A DNA stretch of 14,480 nt from Bimuria novae-zelandiae CBS 107.79. Lineage: Eukaryota; Ascomycota; Dothideomycetes; Pleosporales; Didymosphaeriaceae. Positions 1 to 8,290 of this stretch are shown in pieces. Below the pieces are notes generated by a model, which was given only the letters and a program-made list of their open reading frames with translations, was not told the DNA's origin and ran no database searches. The position numbers and the translations under genes are program-made. The stretch covers positions 339,942-354,421 of the forward strand of contig ML976661.1 of the NCBI GenBank assembly GCA_010015655.1, in the 5' to 3' direction. Within the stretch, counting starts at the first letter, position 1. Every line of letters starts with the position of its first letter.

Positions 1-183
1 TGGCCCGATTGGCTCACCAAAGGCCTTTAGGTTAAGCCTGTATTTGCGTACTGTTTTTGGGTCGACGCCGAGCTCTCTGTGGATAGCTTCATTGTTTTTC
101 CCATCGTTGACGCGATCCACGATGGCCTGGATAAGCGATGGCTGCAGGCGGTACCCGGTAGGTCTCCCTGGATCCTGCGGCAT
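1..183 (-). CDS. Tc1/mariner-type transposase, N-terminal fragment (runs off window)
   Basis: Read on the minus strand from an ATG at 183-181, 61 codons run without a stop to the window edge. The peptide begins MPQDPGRPTGYRL and holds a helix-turn-helix near residues 18-55 (AIHRELGVDPKTVRKYRL), then KAFGEPIGP. In fungal Tc1/mariner transposases this N-terminal DNA-binding domain binds the terminal repeats, and a DDE catalytic domain follows; the latter would lie outside the window. Base composition is normal and there are no stops, so this copy has not been degraded like its neighbour to the right. It could be a young, possibly intact element. The family call rests only on the HTH style; another fungal HTH-type transposase cannot be excluded. 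Confidence 0.7.
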   Translation of the reverse strand, partial: MPQDPGRPTGYRLQPSLIQAIVDRVNDGKNNEAIHRELGVDPKTVRKYRLNLKAFGEPIGP

Positions 184-345
184 TGTTTACCTGGGGTGAA
201 TGTTCTGTGTAATCATTTTATCGCTCACAAAACAGGTGTACGAAAGTGTTGGTGAGGAATCGATTACTAAGTGCTGACAGAAAAATCAGCCAAAGTGGGG
301 CGGGACGGTATTTCGGAAACGACAATATAAGAACGTTGAAAATGG
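184..345. other. Leader and probable terminal region of the Tc1/mariner-type element
   Basis: GC-normal sequence between the transposase ATG and the abrupt onset of AT-rich, RIP-like DNA. It should contain the 5' untranslated region and one terminal inverted repeat, but the other end is outside the window so the boundary cannot be fixed. A plausible end lies near 325-327, where a GC-rich stretch with cggaaacgacaa meets TA, the duplication expected for this superfamily. A short open frame at 246-440 crosses the boundary and has no protein-like character. Confidence 0.35.
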
Positions 346-1007
346 ACCTTCCATCTTCGTGTTTGACCTCGTTTATTAATCTATTATTTAGATTATACTT
401 AGATATTATTTATTCGTTTATAACCGCGTATTACTTTTAATACTAATATCCTATGAATACGCGCGAGCTATTAATAACTCCTTTTTTACTTTATTAGTAC
501 GTTTACCTAAGAACTAACCTTAGCTTTATAGGGACTAGCTACCCCTTAGGGACTTAATATCGTAAACACCCTTAATATAAGTACTATAAGGATATTTACC
601 CTCGTTATAGCGTCTGATAGCACTAGCGTCCTATTAATAAAAAATAGCAAAAATAAGGCGCACAAACCTAATGTATATAATAATAACTAAAAGCTCCTTA
701 ACATGTAACTACTATAGTTAGACCTATACCACTTTAACTAGGATAATAACTTTAAGGATAAGAAAAAAGTTATTTTCGTAGTATGATATATGTAAGGACT
801 AGCTAAGAATAAATCTGCCTATATCTAATTAAATAAATAGATATAGCCTACAAAAACCAAGATAAAGACTATATAAATATCAGCATTAACGTAGTTAATA
901 TTATTAAAGACTATTTTAACTTTAAGAAATGCCCTAAGCAACTACTTAGAATTGCTAATAAAATTATTATAGTTAAATAAGCTATCTAGATAATTAAATA
1001 GTAATAA

Positions 1008-1260
1008 TCCGTAGTAGAATATATAGCAGAGTTTCGTAAGTATGCTATATAACTGAAATAGGGAAAAGAATTCCTTAAGACTATATATAAATAAGAACTA
1101 AAGTATAAAGTGTAACAAGAACTTCTACGCAGTAGTATAAAAATTAAGAGTCTTAATAAGCTATATAAAGAATTCATTAGAATTAATAAAGAAAAGTTCT
1201 CACTATAAGAAGAATTTTATAGAAATCTAAAGAACGCTAGCTTTAGAAAACCTACACTTA
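1008..1260 (+). pseudogene. Decayed Gag (retrotransposon gag-like domain)
   Basis: In one plus-strand frame the sequence reads SVVEYIAEFRKYAI, then after stops LKYKV, QELLRSSIKIKSL and LYKEFIRI. This matches the usual Ty3/gypsy Gag pattern: SV.EY...F...A..L.W, then a GLK..V.. helix, then a late helix with EF/IRID. The stops all sit where Gln or Trp is expected, so they fit C->T or G->A decay. This frame is not the same as that of the zinc knuckle downstream, so at least one indel lies between, perhaps near the A-run at about 1349-1356. The fragment cannot make a product. Confidence 0.7.
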
Positions 1261-1449
1261 TAGTTTATAGAGTACTGAAGGTACCTTAACGATAATAACG
1301 CGACTCTTATAGTTACTAGCTAATAAAAGGAATCTAATTTAATTATTTAAAAAAAGGGAACAGGGAAGGTCCTAGGCCCTTAAATGCCTAATAATAAATA
1401 TATATAACTCTTAAATAGAACTCGCCCGCTAAGGACCGAAATCCGTACC

Positions 1450-1491
1450 TGCCTTATATGTAGTAAACTAGGCCATATAGCCAGGAACTGC
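1450..1491 (+). pseudogene. Gag CCHC zinc knuckle
   Basis: The codons read C-LI-C-SKLG-H-IARN-C, an exact CX2CX4HX4C zinc knuckle as in retroelement nucleocapsid, where it binds the element RNA. All four metal ligands survive although in-frame stops appear soon after (from about 1516). A basic tail (RSKNK) follows directly, which is usual. Only one knuckle is seen. Confidence 0.8.
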
Positions 1492-2637
1492 AGATCTAAG
1501 AATAAGGTTATTAAATAGTTAAACGTACTAACCGTCGACAACGTAAACGCGGACGACGAAAAATAGTAGGTATTACCTTTTATGAAGTAATCTAATATCC
1601 TAAATAAAGACTTAAAGTACTTAGAATTGTTAGACTTTCGCATCTACGAGGATACTAATAATAAAGATTTAAATAAAGAAAATTAACTAATATAATAATC
1701 TTTTATACTACACCTAAGAGCACGATCACCTTTAGAGGAAGTTAAATAATAAGACGTTTTTAACTTCCTAAATACATAATAACCTAAAGAAGGAGACTTT
1801 AGATACTTAGTAATAAAAACTAAATATATTACGTATTTACTAAAATAAACTAGCCTAATTAGTAAAGCCGCTCGAGAATTCGCAGATAATAAATATAAGT
1901 ATTAAGATTTACGTAAAATATATATTATAAAAGAAGATAATTACAAACTAGTATATAACATATCTTAGACTACTAAAACCCTAATTATAGTACCCTTTAA
2001 TAGAGATACTGTACATACGACTAATAAATTACATACTACGTAAAAATGTAAGTAGTATGTTTTCTAACTTAAAAATAATAATACCAATAAAAATAGTTTA
2101 ACTACCTACTTATAAAGTGTAACGTATACTTTTAAGATAAATGTAAAAACTGAGTACTTCCTATATCTAGACAAAGCTATAAATATCGTATTATTAATAT
2201 TAATTAATAGAACCTATATATTTATAGAATAGTAAACATTCCTCCACCCTAACTATAAGGAATATAAGTATAATAAAGCACTCTTTAGATTTAGACTAAA
2301 GAACTACTACAGAGAAATAATATGTTTGGACAAAGTAGAAGGAAGAGAAATTAGTAAAGCAATCTATATAATAAAATAATACAACAAGTATGTACGGAAC
2401 GAAGAAAAACTACAAAGACCTATAGAACTACTTATAGAAAAGATGTCCTTTTTAGACCTAGGCTTGAGTAAGAGCACGCCTTTAAAGAACTAAATACTAT
2501 AAATAGTTAGGCTTTAATTAAGCTATTAAAATAGCTTAAGAAATATAGATAAAGGCTATACTAGATTTAAGAGTATAAGAGAGTTATGTGACGATCGCGG
2601 GACTTGCTGTGATCTGGGCATCGTCACAAGGGCGATG

Positions 2638-2737
2638 GATGGCAGCTGTCACGCTGTGATGGCAGCTGTTACACTGAGATGGCAGCTGATACACTGAGAA
2701 GGCAGTCGCAGCATTGAGATGGCAGTTACTAGATAGC
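2638..2737. repeat. 20-bp tandem repeats inside the solo LTR (about 5 units)
   Basis: Five head-to-tail units of 20 bp begin at 2638, 2658, 2678, 2698 and 2718. The first three share gatggcagctg and differ by a few bases; the fourth and fifth are more diverged. Three units carry the palindrome CAGCTG. Repeats of this kind in the upstream part of an LTR often act as promoter or enhancer sites, but that role is inferred. Confidence 0.8.
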
Positions 2738-2754
2738 GGCAGACTATATGCCGC
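2736..2754. repeat. Short hairpin in solo LTR
   Basis: GCGGCA (2736-2741) and TGCCGC (2749-2754) are perfect inverted repeats separated by 7 bases (gactata), directly after the 20-bp array. It may be a regulatory palindrome near the LTR transcription start; function unknown. Confidence 0.4.
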
Positions 2755-3395
2755 CTACTCGGCCCTCTCGATCCCTTTCTCTTCTTTAACTTTGAGTCTT
2801 TGTACATAGCGCCAATCTATCAGCCGCAAGGCTATATCTTGCTGGCCGTTACAAGTTACGTATCCTAAAACGCACTTAATAGAGTAGGACTCTATAAGCG
2901 TAAGAAAGCTACACCCTACGCTATCTATGTCGCAAATAGACACGTGCTACCTAGCACGCCACGAATTAAATACAAGGTTAAAATAATCCTTACCATCTAT
3001 TAATACTAAGAGGCAATAACCCTTAATATTTTTAAAAAAGATAATTATATTATAGTACTAAGAATAGCCTAGTTAAGGAAGCAAAACCTTACTATTAATA
3101 AAAAAAGAATGCTATCCTGTAAACGCTATAAATATATATTATAAGTAGAACCTACGCATTAATAAAGTATAATAGTAAATAAGAGAGCTATAAATAACTT
3201 AGTCTCGTAACTAAAAGTCAATAAATATAAAATATCCTTAGTAGACGCTAGTAAGAACTACTAGGTTATAAAGCGTAAGTAGATAGTAGCACCCTTTATA
3301 AAATTCTAGAATACTACCAAGTACAGAATTATATGTTCACTAAAAGAGAAGGAAAGACTAACCTTTTAGAATATTAATCCTAGGATCTCGCGATA

Positions 3396-3549
3396 AATCT
3401 AGAAGAAGGGAAAACGCCATCCTTTAGACCTCTATATAGTAAGACTAGAAAAGAACTCTAGCAGGAAATGGAATTTATTAAGATAAACCTTAAGAAGGGC
3501 TATATATAACTATTAAAGTTACTAGTAGCCAGCCGCTTTATATTTATTA
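3396..3549 (+). pseudogene. Start of Ty3/gypsy reverse transcriptase, cut by the piggyBac-like insertion
   Basis: The frame reads NLEEGKTPSFRPLYSKTRKEL, a near-signature of the Ty3/gypsy RT N-terminus (LEEGKTPSFGPLY.L...EL), followed by QEMEFIKINLKKGYI and a stretch matching the usual GFI-PS-SP-A-F-V region. It ends exactly where the terminal repeat of the next element begins. No YxDD catalytic region, RNase H or integrase is found anywhere to the right, so this copy lacks the rest of pol. The frame differs from that of the protease, so there is an indel between 3130 and 3396. Confidence 0.75.
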
Positions 3550-3585
3550 TCCCCCGCATGGCCAACATCACCCTGGCACGGGCCA
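3550..3585 (+). repeat. Left terminal inverted repeat of the piggyBac-like element
   Basis: Begins tcccccgcatggcc and is the inverse of 5808-5843 over 36 bp except for one A/G difference near 3570, which is a transition compatible with RIP. It starts with a C-run, as piggyBac ends (CCC...) usually do. It has kept its GC content although sequence a few dozen bases inward is heavily AT-shifted. Confidence 0.85.
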
Positions 3586-3779
3586 TATCTTATTAGCCAA
3601 TTAGATGCAAATACATTGAAACACTAAATATTTATTATTATATAGGCAATTTTTGTTTGCCAGCTAAAATACGTCTTTTTTAAAGCTTTTATATATATAA
3701 CTATACCTAATTCTATAGTGCTATTAAGTAACGATGCCAACTTTGTAAAATATATAAAATATAGCCTAAAGGCAGGAGA

Positions 3780-5415
3780 TTTGCCTAATTTACCTACTTA
3801 GTTATTAATTTTATAGTAACTACTTAAAATTAATAATTTATATACTTTTAGACGCGCTCTTTTACCTAACTATATAGATTTTAACTCTCCTATCGCTTTA
3901 TTTTACTTATTTTTTAATATAGGCGTTATTAATTAGATTGCATACTATATAAATTAGCATGCTAAAAAGCTTTAGGCTAACGCGCCCTTAACGCCTAACT
4001 GCTATTAATAGAAACCTACCTCTTTAAGCGAGCTATATACGTACTTCGCTATTATTATTTATATAGGCGTCTACTAGGAACCCTCGCTTATTAAATACTA
4101 GTAGAAGCTTTATAGGACAGCGCCTTAGCATAAAATTAATAGCTATATATTAAAAGAGAGATAGTAGTAGCTTAATTACTACTTATACTATATAGAGGTT
4201 AACTAGAGCTTTAAGTCTCCCTTTAGCTAAGTGTAGGATCTCTTAAAGACACTCTATAAGCATAGCTTTAAGTACTAGGCGCCTAGCGTACACCTTTATA
4301 TTAATAAAGTAATTACGAGATTTATAAGCCATATAAGGAAAATTATAATAATAAAAATAAAGCTTATGCTTAAAGGCTTTAAGATCTAGTACTTAGCTAA
4401 TAATAAAATAATTCTAAACTAGTTATTTTATGCTAGAGGACGAGGGCCTATTAACTTACTTAACTTACTTAGTAACGCGCTAGCTTTTACTCTTATAGAG
4501 TTAGTCCCTATTACTCTTATACTTACTATAAACGCTGCCGGCCAGTGCCTCTTTCTGCCAAATCTCTACATTGTGTAAGACAATAATCTCTTTAACACTA
4601 TCCCTATACTTAAATACCTTAGATCTAAAGGCGTAGACTGCGCTAGGACAGTCCGCACGATAAAGATAATAATAGAAAAGATTTTTTAAGGTAATAGTAG
4701 AGGTAGAATTATAAATAGAGGCGCTAGCTATTAGTACTTATACGTAGGCAAAGCTCTTAAAGGAGCGCTTTAATAGTAACTTAATAAAACTTAAAACATA
4801 CTATACGCGCAAGCTAGAGTAGGGAGATACTTATTAAATATTTTTATAAAATTAGTAGGTGCTTTAGGTAGCTTAGAGAGATAACTAAGTTATTTTTTTT
4901 ACTAGTACTATTACTAAGCGTAAGTACTTTGCCCTTAATACTATACTAATACTTTACTAATAATAGTTACTATAAGTAACTTAGGTTATTATAAAGCTTT
5001 TCTAACGCTCTAAAATAGCTCTAAATAATAAAAAACTTTTTAAGAAAGCCTTTAGTAGTAAGCCTCTTAAGTTACTAAGTATCCTTTAGATAATAGACGA
5101 CTATAATTACTATAAGAGGGAGGTTAATTACTTTAACTAAATAAAAAGCCACTATTCTATTTAGCAAATCTGCTAGCGTACCTAGCGCCCGCTCTAGTAC
5201 TTTCTACTAGATCTAACGCTTAATAATTACTATAGGCTCTCCTTATACTCCTCTCGCGACTCCGCTAAACGCTCCAGCCACAAGAAGTTCCTATACAAGC
5301 TTATTAAACAGCTCTTTAAGCGAGGTGGCCACCCTACTTGAGGCTTAAACAAGCGTAAGCGACCTGACGACGTACTCGCTAGCAAAGAGGGCAACTTTGG
5401 CAGCTTACACACATC
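3780..5415 (+). pseudogene. Decayed piggyBac-like transposase (DDE_Tnp_1_7 type)
   Basis: Plus-strand reading with many TAG/TAA stops. From N to C: an LFFNIGVIN/IAYYIN-like segment with LSELYTYFAIIIYIGVYQEPS (about 3905-4085); LYINKVITRFISHIRK then KLMLKGFKI (about 4291-4385), matching the family I..DE.M..F.GRS...... KP...G.K block; YIV-DNNLFNTIPILKYLRSKG (about 4567-4635), matching YxDN.FTS..L...L...G; DNQVIFF-like text near 4880; DYNYYKREVNYFN (about 5099-5140), matching DYN..M.GVD..D; and a final LDL/NNYYRL membrane-like helix (about 5205-5240). The first and third catalytic Asp positions read Asn (GA->AA), the middle one is kept, so catalysis is lost as well as the reading frame. Start and end are approximate. 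Small open frames here, including 5230-5412 minus, are chance. Confidence 0.7.
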
Positions 5416-5807
5416 TACAAAGCTATTTACAGAGGGTAAAAGCTGTGTTAATTACGTGGCAGCTTAACGTACAACTAATAAGAAGCTCTAATTCTAGATA
5501 CCTTTAGTATAAGTTATAAGTAATATAAAGTTATTTTATAGCTCTTAACGCCTATCGCGTACTTATTATAGCTATACGCTTTACTAGCTACCTTTATATA
5601 GGCTAGAAGTTAATACTAAGTACTAGGTAAAGCACCTCCGCCAGTATTAAATAATTAAGTTAATAGACATAAAAGTAAGCTTAACTATTATGTAAACCTA
5701 TCTTAAAGCCCTTAGAGATGCAAAATCTATGCGAAGTTACCCTACAGAGGCATAATTCTTAGTGTTCTGCCAGGTCGGAGCAATTCATCCGATTGGCCCT
5801 CAAATGG

Positions 5808-5843
5808 TGGCCCGTGCCAGGGCGATGTTGGCCATGCGGGGGA
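5808..5843 (-). repeat. Right terminal inverted repeat of the piggyBac-like element
   Basis: Inverse copy of 3550-3585 (one mismatch), ending ggccatgcggggga. The adjoining subterminal DNA (about 5730-5807) is also GC-normal, so the decay stops before this end of the element. Confidence 0.85.
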
Positions 5844-5994
5844 TAGGCAATTCTGCCTTCTCGCGTAGAGTCCTGGATCTTTGAAATTACAGGCATGGTG
5901 TTGGTAAAGATGAATGGGTGCAGATTTTGGTGGGTGTCTTGGCACGTCTGGTCGATTCGCTTGGGTGATCGATTCGCTTGTGGAGTACGTTATA
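5844..5994. other. GC-normal spacer between two transposons, no gene seen
   Basis: About 150 bp with ordinary composition, bounded by the piggyBac-like right end and the TA duplication of the Fot1-like element. It is not a continuation of gypsy RT in any frame. A perfect 12-bp direct repeat tcgattcgcttg occurs at 5952-5963 and 5969-5980 (17-bp period). The minus-strand open frame 5742-6026 crosses both element ends and the spacer, so it is not a gene. Confidence 0.6.
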
Positions 5995-6024
5995 AGTCGG
6001 GTGGGGTAGTTTCCGACACCCCGC
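5995..6024 (+). repeat. Left terminal inverted repeat of the Fot1-like element
   Basis: Starts agtcgggtggggtagtttcc immediately after the TA at 5993-5994 and continues gacaccccgc. It is the inverse of the right end apart from the 17-bp extra unit there. Similarity fades after about 34 bp. Confidence 0.88.
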
Positions 6025-6559
6025 AAAATTTCGCTGCTGCCACCACTTAGGTTGCGAATATGCTCACCACTTTATTAAATAAATCTATAAAAATAAAAAT
6101 AAAAAAATTATATTTAAAGCATTTAATCGCTTTCTTTATTTCTACTTATATTACAATTAGGATATTATTGTGTTCGTTATTATTCTTATACCAAATATTA
6201 AACTAATAGCTACTTTACTTCCTTTTTAGAGCTACTTTTCTTTTTTATAATAATAAACTTTTGCAATGCCTTTCTTACTTTATAAATATATTAAGAGAGC
6301 ACCTAATTAGCCTATAAGAAAACCTTTATAAAACTTATAAAGCGTTTATTTAAATTAATTATAACTTTATAGCGTTTTAATAAATTTACTTAATTAACCT
6401 ACTTGCGTAAGGAAGCAATTTTATAATTTTTTATAGTAACCTCTATTAAGGTATAGTTAAATGCCTTAGTAGTAAACTAAACACATTATTGTGTAGTTAG
6501 TAAGAAACTCTTTTTAGAAAATAGCTTTATAACATTACTACCACGTTTTAGCGTCCTGA

Positions 6560-7740
6560 TATCCTTGGTAGAAGAGGATAGTGTTAACGGCCATTCGCGC
6601 ACCACTACCTAGCAAGAACCTAAGGGCTTCCTTACGTTCTTAGGTTACAGCCCTATTGCTTTTTACCTAGATTAGACACACTGCTCTTAAAGGCCAATTT
6701 TACGCGCTTCTATATAAAATTCGAGAAACTTAGCCTTCCTAAGCTTCGTTGCATCTGTCTCAGCCCCATACTCATCGACAAAGCGCCGATACGCCACCTT
6801 TAGGCTGGATAAACAACCAAGATCTAAAGGCTAGAGTATATATAAAGTATGGGCAGGGATAAAGAGCAAGTAGATATTATTTATATAATATATAGTTATA
6901 AATTTATCTAAGGTGTAACTGCTATAGCTATTAATAATAAGCAACCGTGTCTTAAATAAATTATTAAACTTAGTATAGGGTAAGAACACCTTCTCTAGCT
7001 AATTAATAATATTATTATTACTTATCTACTTATTTTATAAGAAGGTAACATACTAATAAAAATATTAAGTTAAAAACTCCCTTTTAAACTACTACTCCTA
7101 AATACTTTTAGCCTTAAAGATAACTAAAAGTTTAAGAACAATGCTAAGCGCAGAGATATATTCTACTATAAAAGTTTAAGTATAGGTATTTATTATCTTA
7201 ACTAGTATAGTATTAGGGTTCTATTATAAGAAGCCTATAATAAGCCTATTAACTCCCTAGCCTTTTATAATACTGCCCTTATTAGCGTTATACCTATGTT
7301 AGGGGGGAATCTAGGTTATAGTCTTATATAGGTTAAATATTTGCCTAATACTTTTAAGAGTAGCTATATTTATGCGTTCCTAGCTAGTCTAGCGGCTTAA
7401 CTTTAACTTAATAGCTAGGTAGTATTTTATAAATTAACTAGTCTACTCCTTCCTTAGGTTTTTATAGTTACTTTTTTACTTAAAAATAATTATTATAATA
7501 GCTTATACTTGCGCATAGGTTAGTGCGTAACTAAGGACTTCTTAATAAAAATCTAGCGCTCTAGATGCTCTTCTTAAATAACTAAAAGCTACTATACACT
7601 ATTATAGGCATATAAGTAGGGTTAGGCACTATTAAAATAGCCGTAAAGAGTGTTGCGTAGTACCCCATGTTAAGTAGTAGTAGTAGTAGCTAAAGCGACC
7701 CTAGATTTAAGGTCTATAAATACTTTTTAGACATCTTCTT
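6560..7740 (-). pseudogene. Decayed Fot1/pogo transposase (DDE_1)
   Basis: Minus-strand reading, N to C: a KLKLSRQTS/ERINIATLKSI segment near 7400-7340 matching the DNA-binding/linker part; HRYNANKGSIIKGQGVNRLI (about 7300-7245), where the family has (F/Y)NADEGG.MEG.G; VEYISALS near 7165-7140; TRLLIINSYSSYT (about 6955-6912), where the family has RLLI.DGH.SH; LLFIPAHTLYILQPLDLGCL then KVAYRRFVDEYG (about 6872-6780); and FLEFYIEARKIG (about 6730-6695). Both visible catalytic Asp positions are Asn, with neighbouring G->S, E->K and H->Y, all transitions. The C-terminal part is better preserved. The start codon is not identifiable. Confidence 0.82.
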
Positions 7741-7854
7741 CTATGTATCTAGCTATTTAAAGTTAGAGAAAACAATGCAAAAGGAAAAATTAAAATTAAT
7801 AAAGAATTAAGGTTATAAGAATTATTTTTTAGTTAGCGTGCATGGTGGGGGAGC

Positions 7855-7907
7855 GCGATTGCGGGGTGTCGGAAACTACCCGGTCTCGGAAACTACCCCA
7901 CCCGACT
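7855..7907 (-). repeat. Right terminal inverted repeat with internal 17-bp tandem duplication
   Basis: Inverse of the left end, but two 17-bp units stand in tandem: tcggaaactacccggtc (7869-7885) and tcggaaactaccccacc (7886-7902). The left end has only one. The outermost bases (cccgact) abut TA at 7908-7909. Confidence 0.85.
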
Positions 7908-8200
7908 TACCTTTTACTACTATGATTTTGGCCCCATACCTTATTGTGATCGATCTTGCCTAAATAGGTATACCTTCGTTACGAAGAGCGGCAGGCCTCT
8001 CACTGATCGTAATTTTATTTTAGCTGTTTGGCTATATTTGCTTGAAAGGGAAGCACGCGGCCATCTGCAAGAAGGGCTGGACGTTGAAACGTAGGTGACT
8101 TTAGCTAAGAATTGCAGTTCGCATTTAGTGCATCACGAGCTAACTACAAATGCTTCTTCCGCAGTCCGTTGCCATGTCCAGTTCCATTAATCTCTAACAC

Positions 8201-8290
8201 GGGCATCACCAAGATTCGAACAGCTCGGTATTGAGGCGGATTGGTGCTGAACCCCAAAGGCTTCGCGTATTAACTGTGCCACATGACTGC
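8201..8290 (-). other. tRNA-like fossil (A-box and B-box motifs), possible tRNA pseudogene or SINE piece
   Basis: On the minus strand TGGCACAGTTAATACGCG (around 8281-8264) resembles the tRNA D-arm/A-box, and about 60 nt further on GTTCGAATC (8221-8213) matches the B-box/T-loop. CCGAG and CTTGG flank the latter and can pair, but leave a loop of 10 rather than 7. The 7-bp acceptor stem does not pair and D-stem pairing is poor, so this is not a functional tRNA. It could be a decayed tRNA or a tRNA-derived short interspersed element. Confidence 0.3.

Larger units (their letters stand above)
2587..2853. repeat. Solo LTR, GC-normal, inserted in the gypsy protease
   Basis: A 267-bp block of normal composition sits abruptly inside AT-rich DNA. 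It starts TGTGAC and ends GTTACA, an imperfect inverted pair with the TG...CA ends typical of LTRs. It is flanked by perfect 5-bp direct repeats AGTTA (2582-2586 and 2854-2858), the target duplication made by retroviral-type integrases. No internal retrotransposon sequence is present, so it is a solo LTR, normally left by recombination between the two LTRs of a full element. It contains a 20-bp tandem array (2638-2737), a small hairpin (2736-2754) and a tatatg box near 2745. It looks unmutated, unlike its surroundings. Confidence 0.8.
2558..3130 (+). pseudogene. Decayed aspartic protease region of the gypsy element, split by a solo LTR
   Basis: Around 2564-2572 the frame reads D-L-R where the D-S-G active site of a retroviral-type aspartic protease is expected; S->L (TCA->TTA) and G->R (GGA->AGA) are both transitions. 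Dropping the solo LTR and one copy of its target duplication restores the frame, which continues as ESYVS then NALNRVGLYKRKKATPYAIY. It stays in frame to about 3016-3130, where KKDNYIIVLRIA and a following INKKRMLSC match the D-x-(I/V)LG-x-PWL...NP.I(D/N)W region that closes this protease in Ty3/gypsy elements. Catalysis is lost by the S and G changes and by stops. Confidence 0.7.
346..3549 (+). mobile_element. RIP-degraded Ty3/gypsy retrotransposon, truncated in reverse transcriptase
   Basis: AT-rich tract with no long open frame, yet recognisable retrotransposon protein pieces occur in order on the plus strand: a Gag-like helical region (about 1008-1260), one CCHC zinc knuckle (1450-1491), the aspartic-protease active site (about 2558-2584), the protease C-terminal region (about 3016-3130) and the start of reverse transcriptase (3396-3549). 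The order Gag-PR-RT is that of Ty3/gypsy. Stops are mostly TAA/TAG where Q, R or W would be expected, as C->T and G->A transitions would produce. No LTR pair or primer-binding site could be recognised; 346-830 should hold the 5' LTR and leader but shows nothing I can name. The exact 5' end is uncertain. The right end is cut by the piggyBac-like element. Confidence 0.8.
3550..5843 (+). mobile_element. RIP-degraded piggyBac-like DNA transposon with terminal inverted repeats
   Basis: A 2294-bp unit bounded by 36-bp inverted repeats (3550-3585 and 5808-5843) with one mismatch; similarity continues inward for about 25 bp with mostly transition differences. Between them a plus-strand piggyBac-type transposase can be read through many stops. 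PiggyBac elements normally duplicate TTAA. Here the left flank is TTAT-side and the right is ATAG-side, with only TA shared directly outside the repeats, so a clean duplication is not seen. The left flank is gypsy RT and the right flank is unrelated GC-normal DNA. The element is autonomous in length but dead. Confidence 0.75.
5995..7907 (-). mobile_element. RIP-degraded Fot1/pogo-family transposon with TIRs and TA duplication
   Basis: A 1913-bp unit, close to the about 1.9 kb of Fot1. Both ends read AGTCGGGTGGGGTAG inward and continue with tttccgacaccccgcaa; the right copy has an extra 17 bp. Flanking dinucleotides are TA at 5993-5994 and 7908-7909, the duplication for this superfamily, and an AGTC start is common to Fot1-like ends. 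A minus-strand pogo/Fot1 transposase can be read inside through stops. A patch at about 6545-6835 is less AT-shifted than the rest. Confidence 0.88.

Noticed and set aside
986..1643. Tyr/Ser/Leu-rich minus-strand frames
   Set aside because: Antisense to the RIP-degraded Gag region; AT-rich composition gives such peptides by chance.
2755..2943. 62-codon minus-strand frame
   Set aside because: It crosses the LTR end and target duplication and runs antisense to the decayed protease.
5742..6026. 94-codon minus-strand frame
   Set aside because: It spans the piggyBac-like right end, the spacer and the Fot1-like TIR, so it is made of transposon ends.
7676..7691. Short TAG-triplet run (tagtagtagtagtagtag-like)
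   Set aside because: A minor microsatellite within the decayed Fot1-like element; no sign of function.
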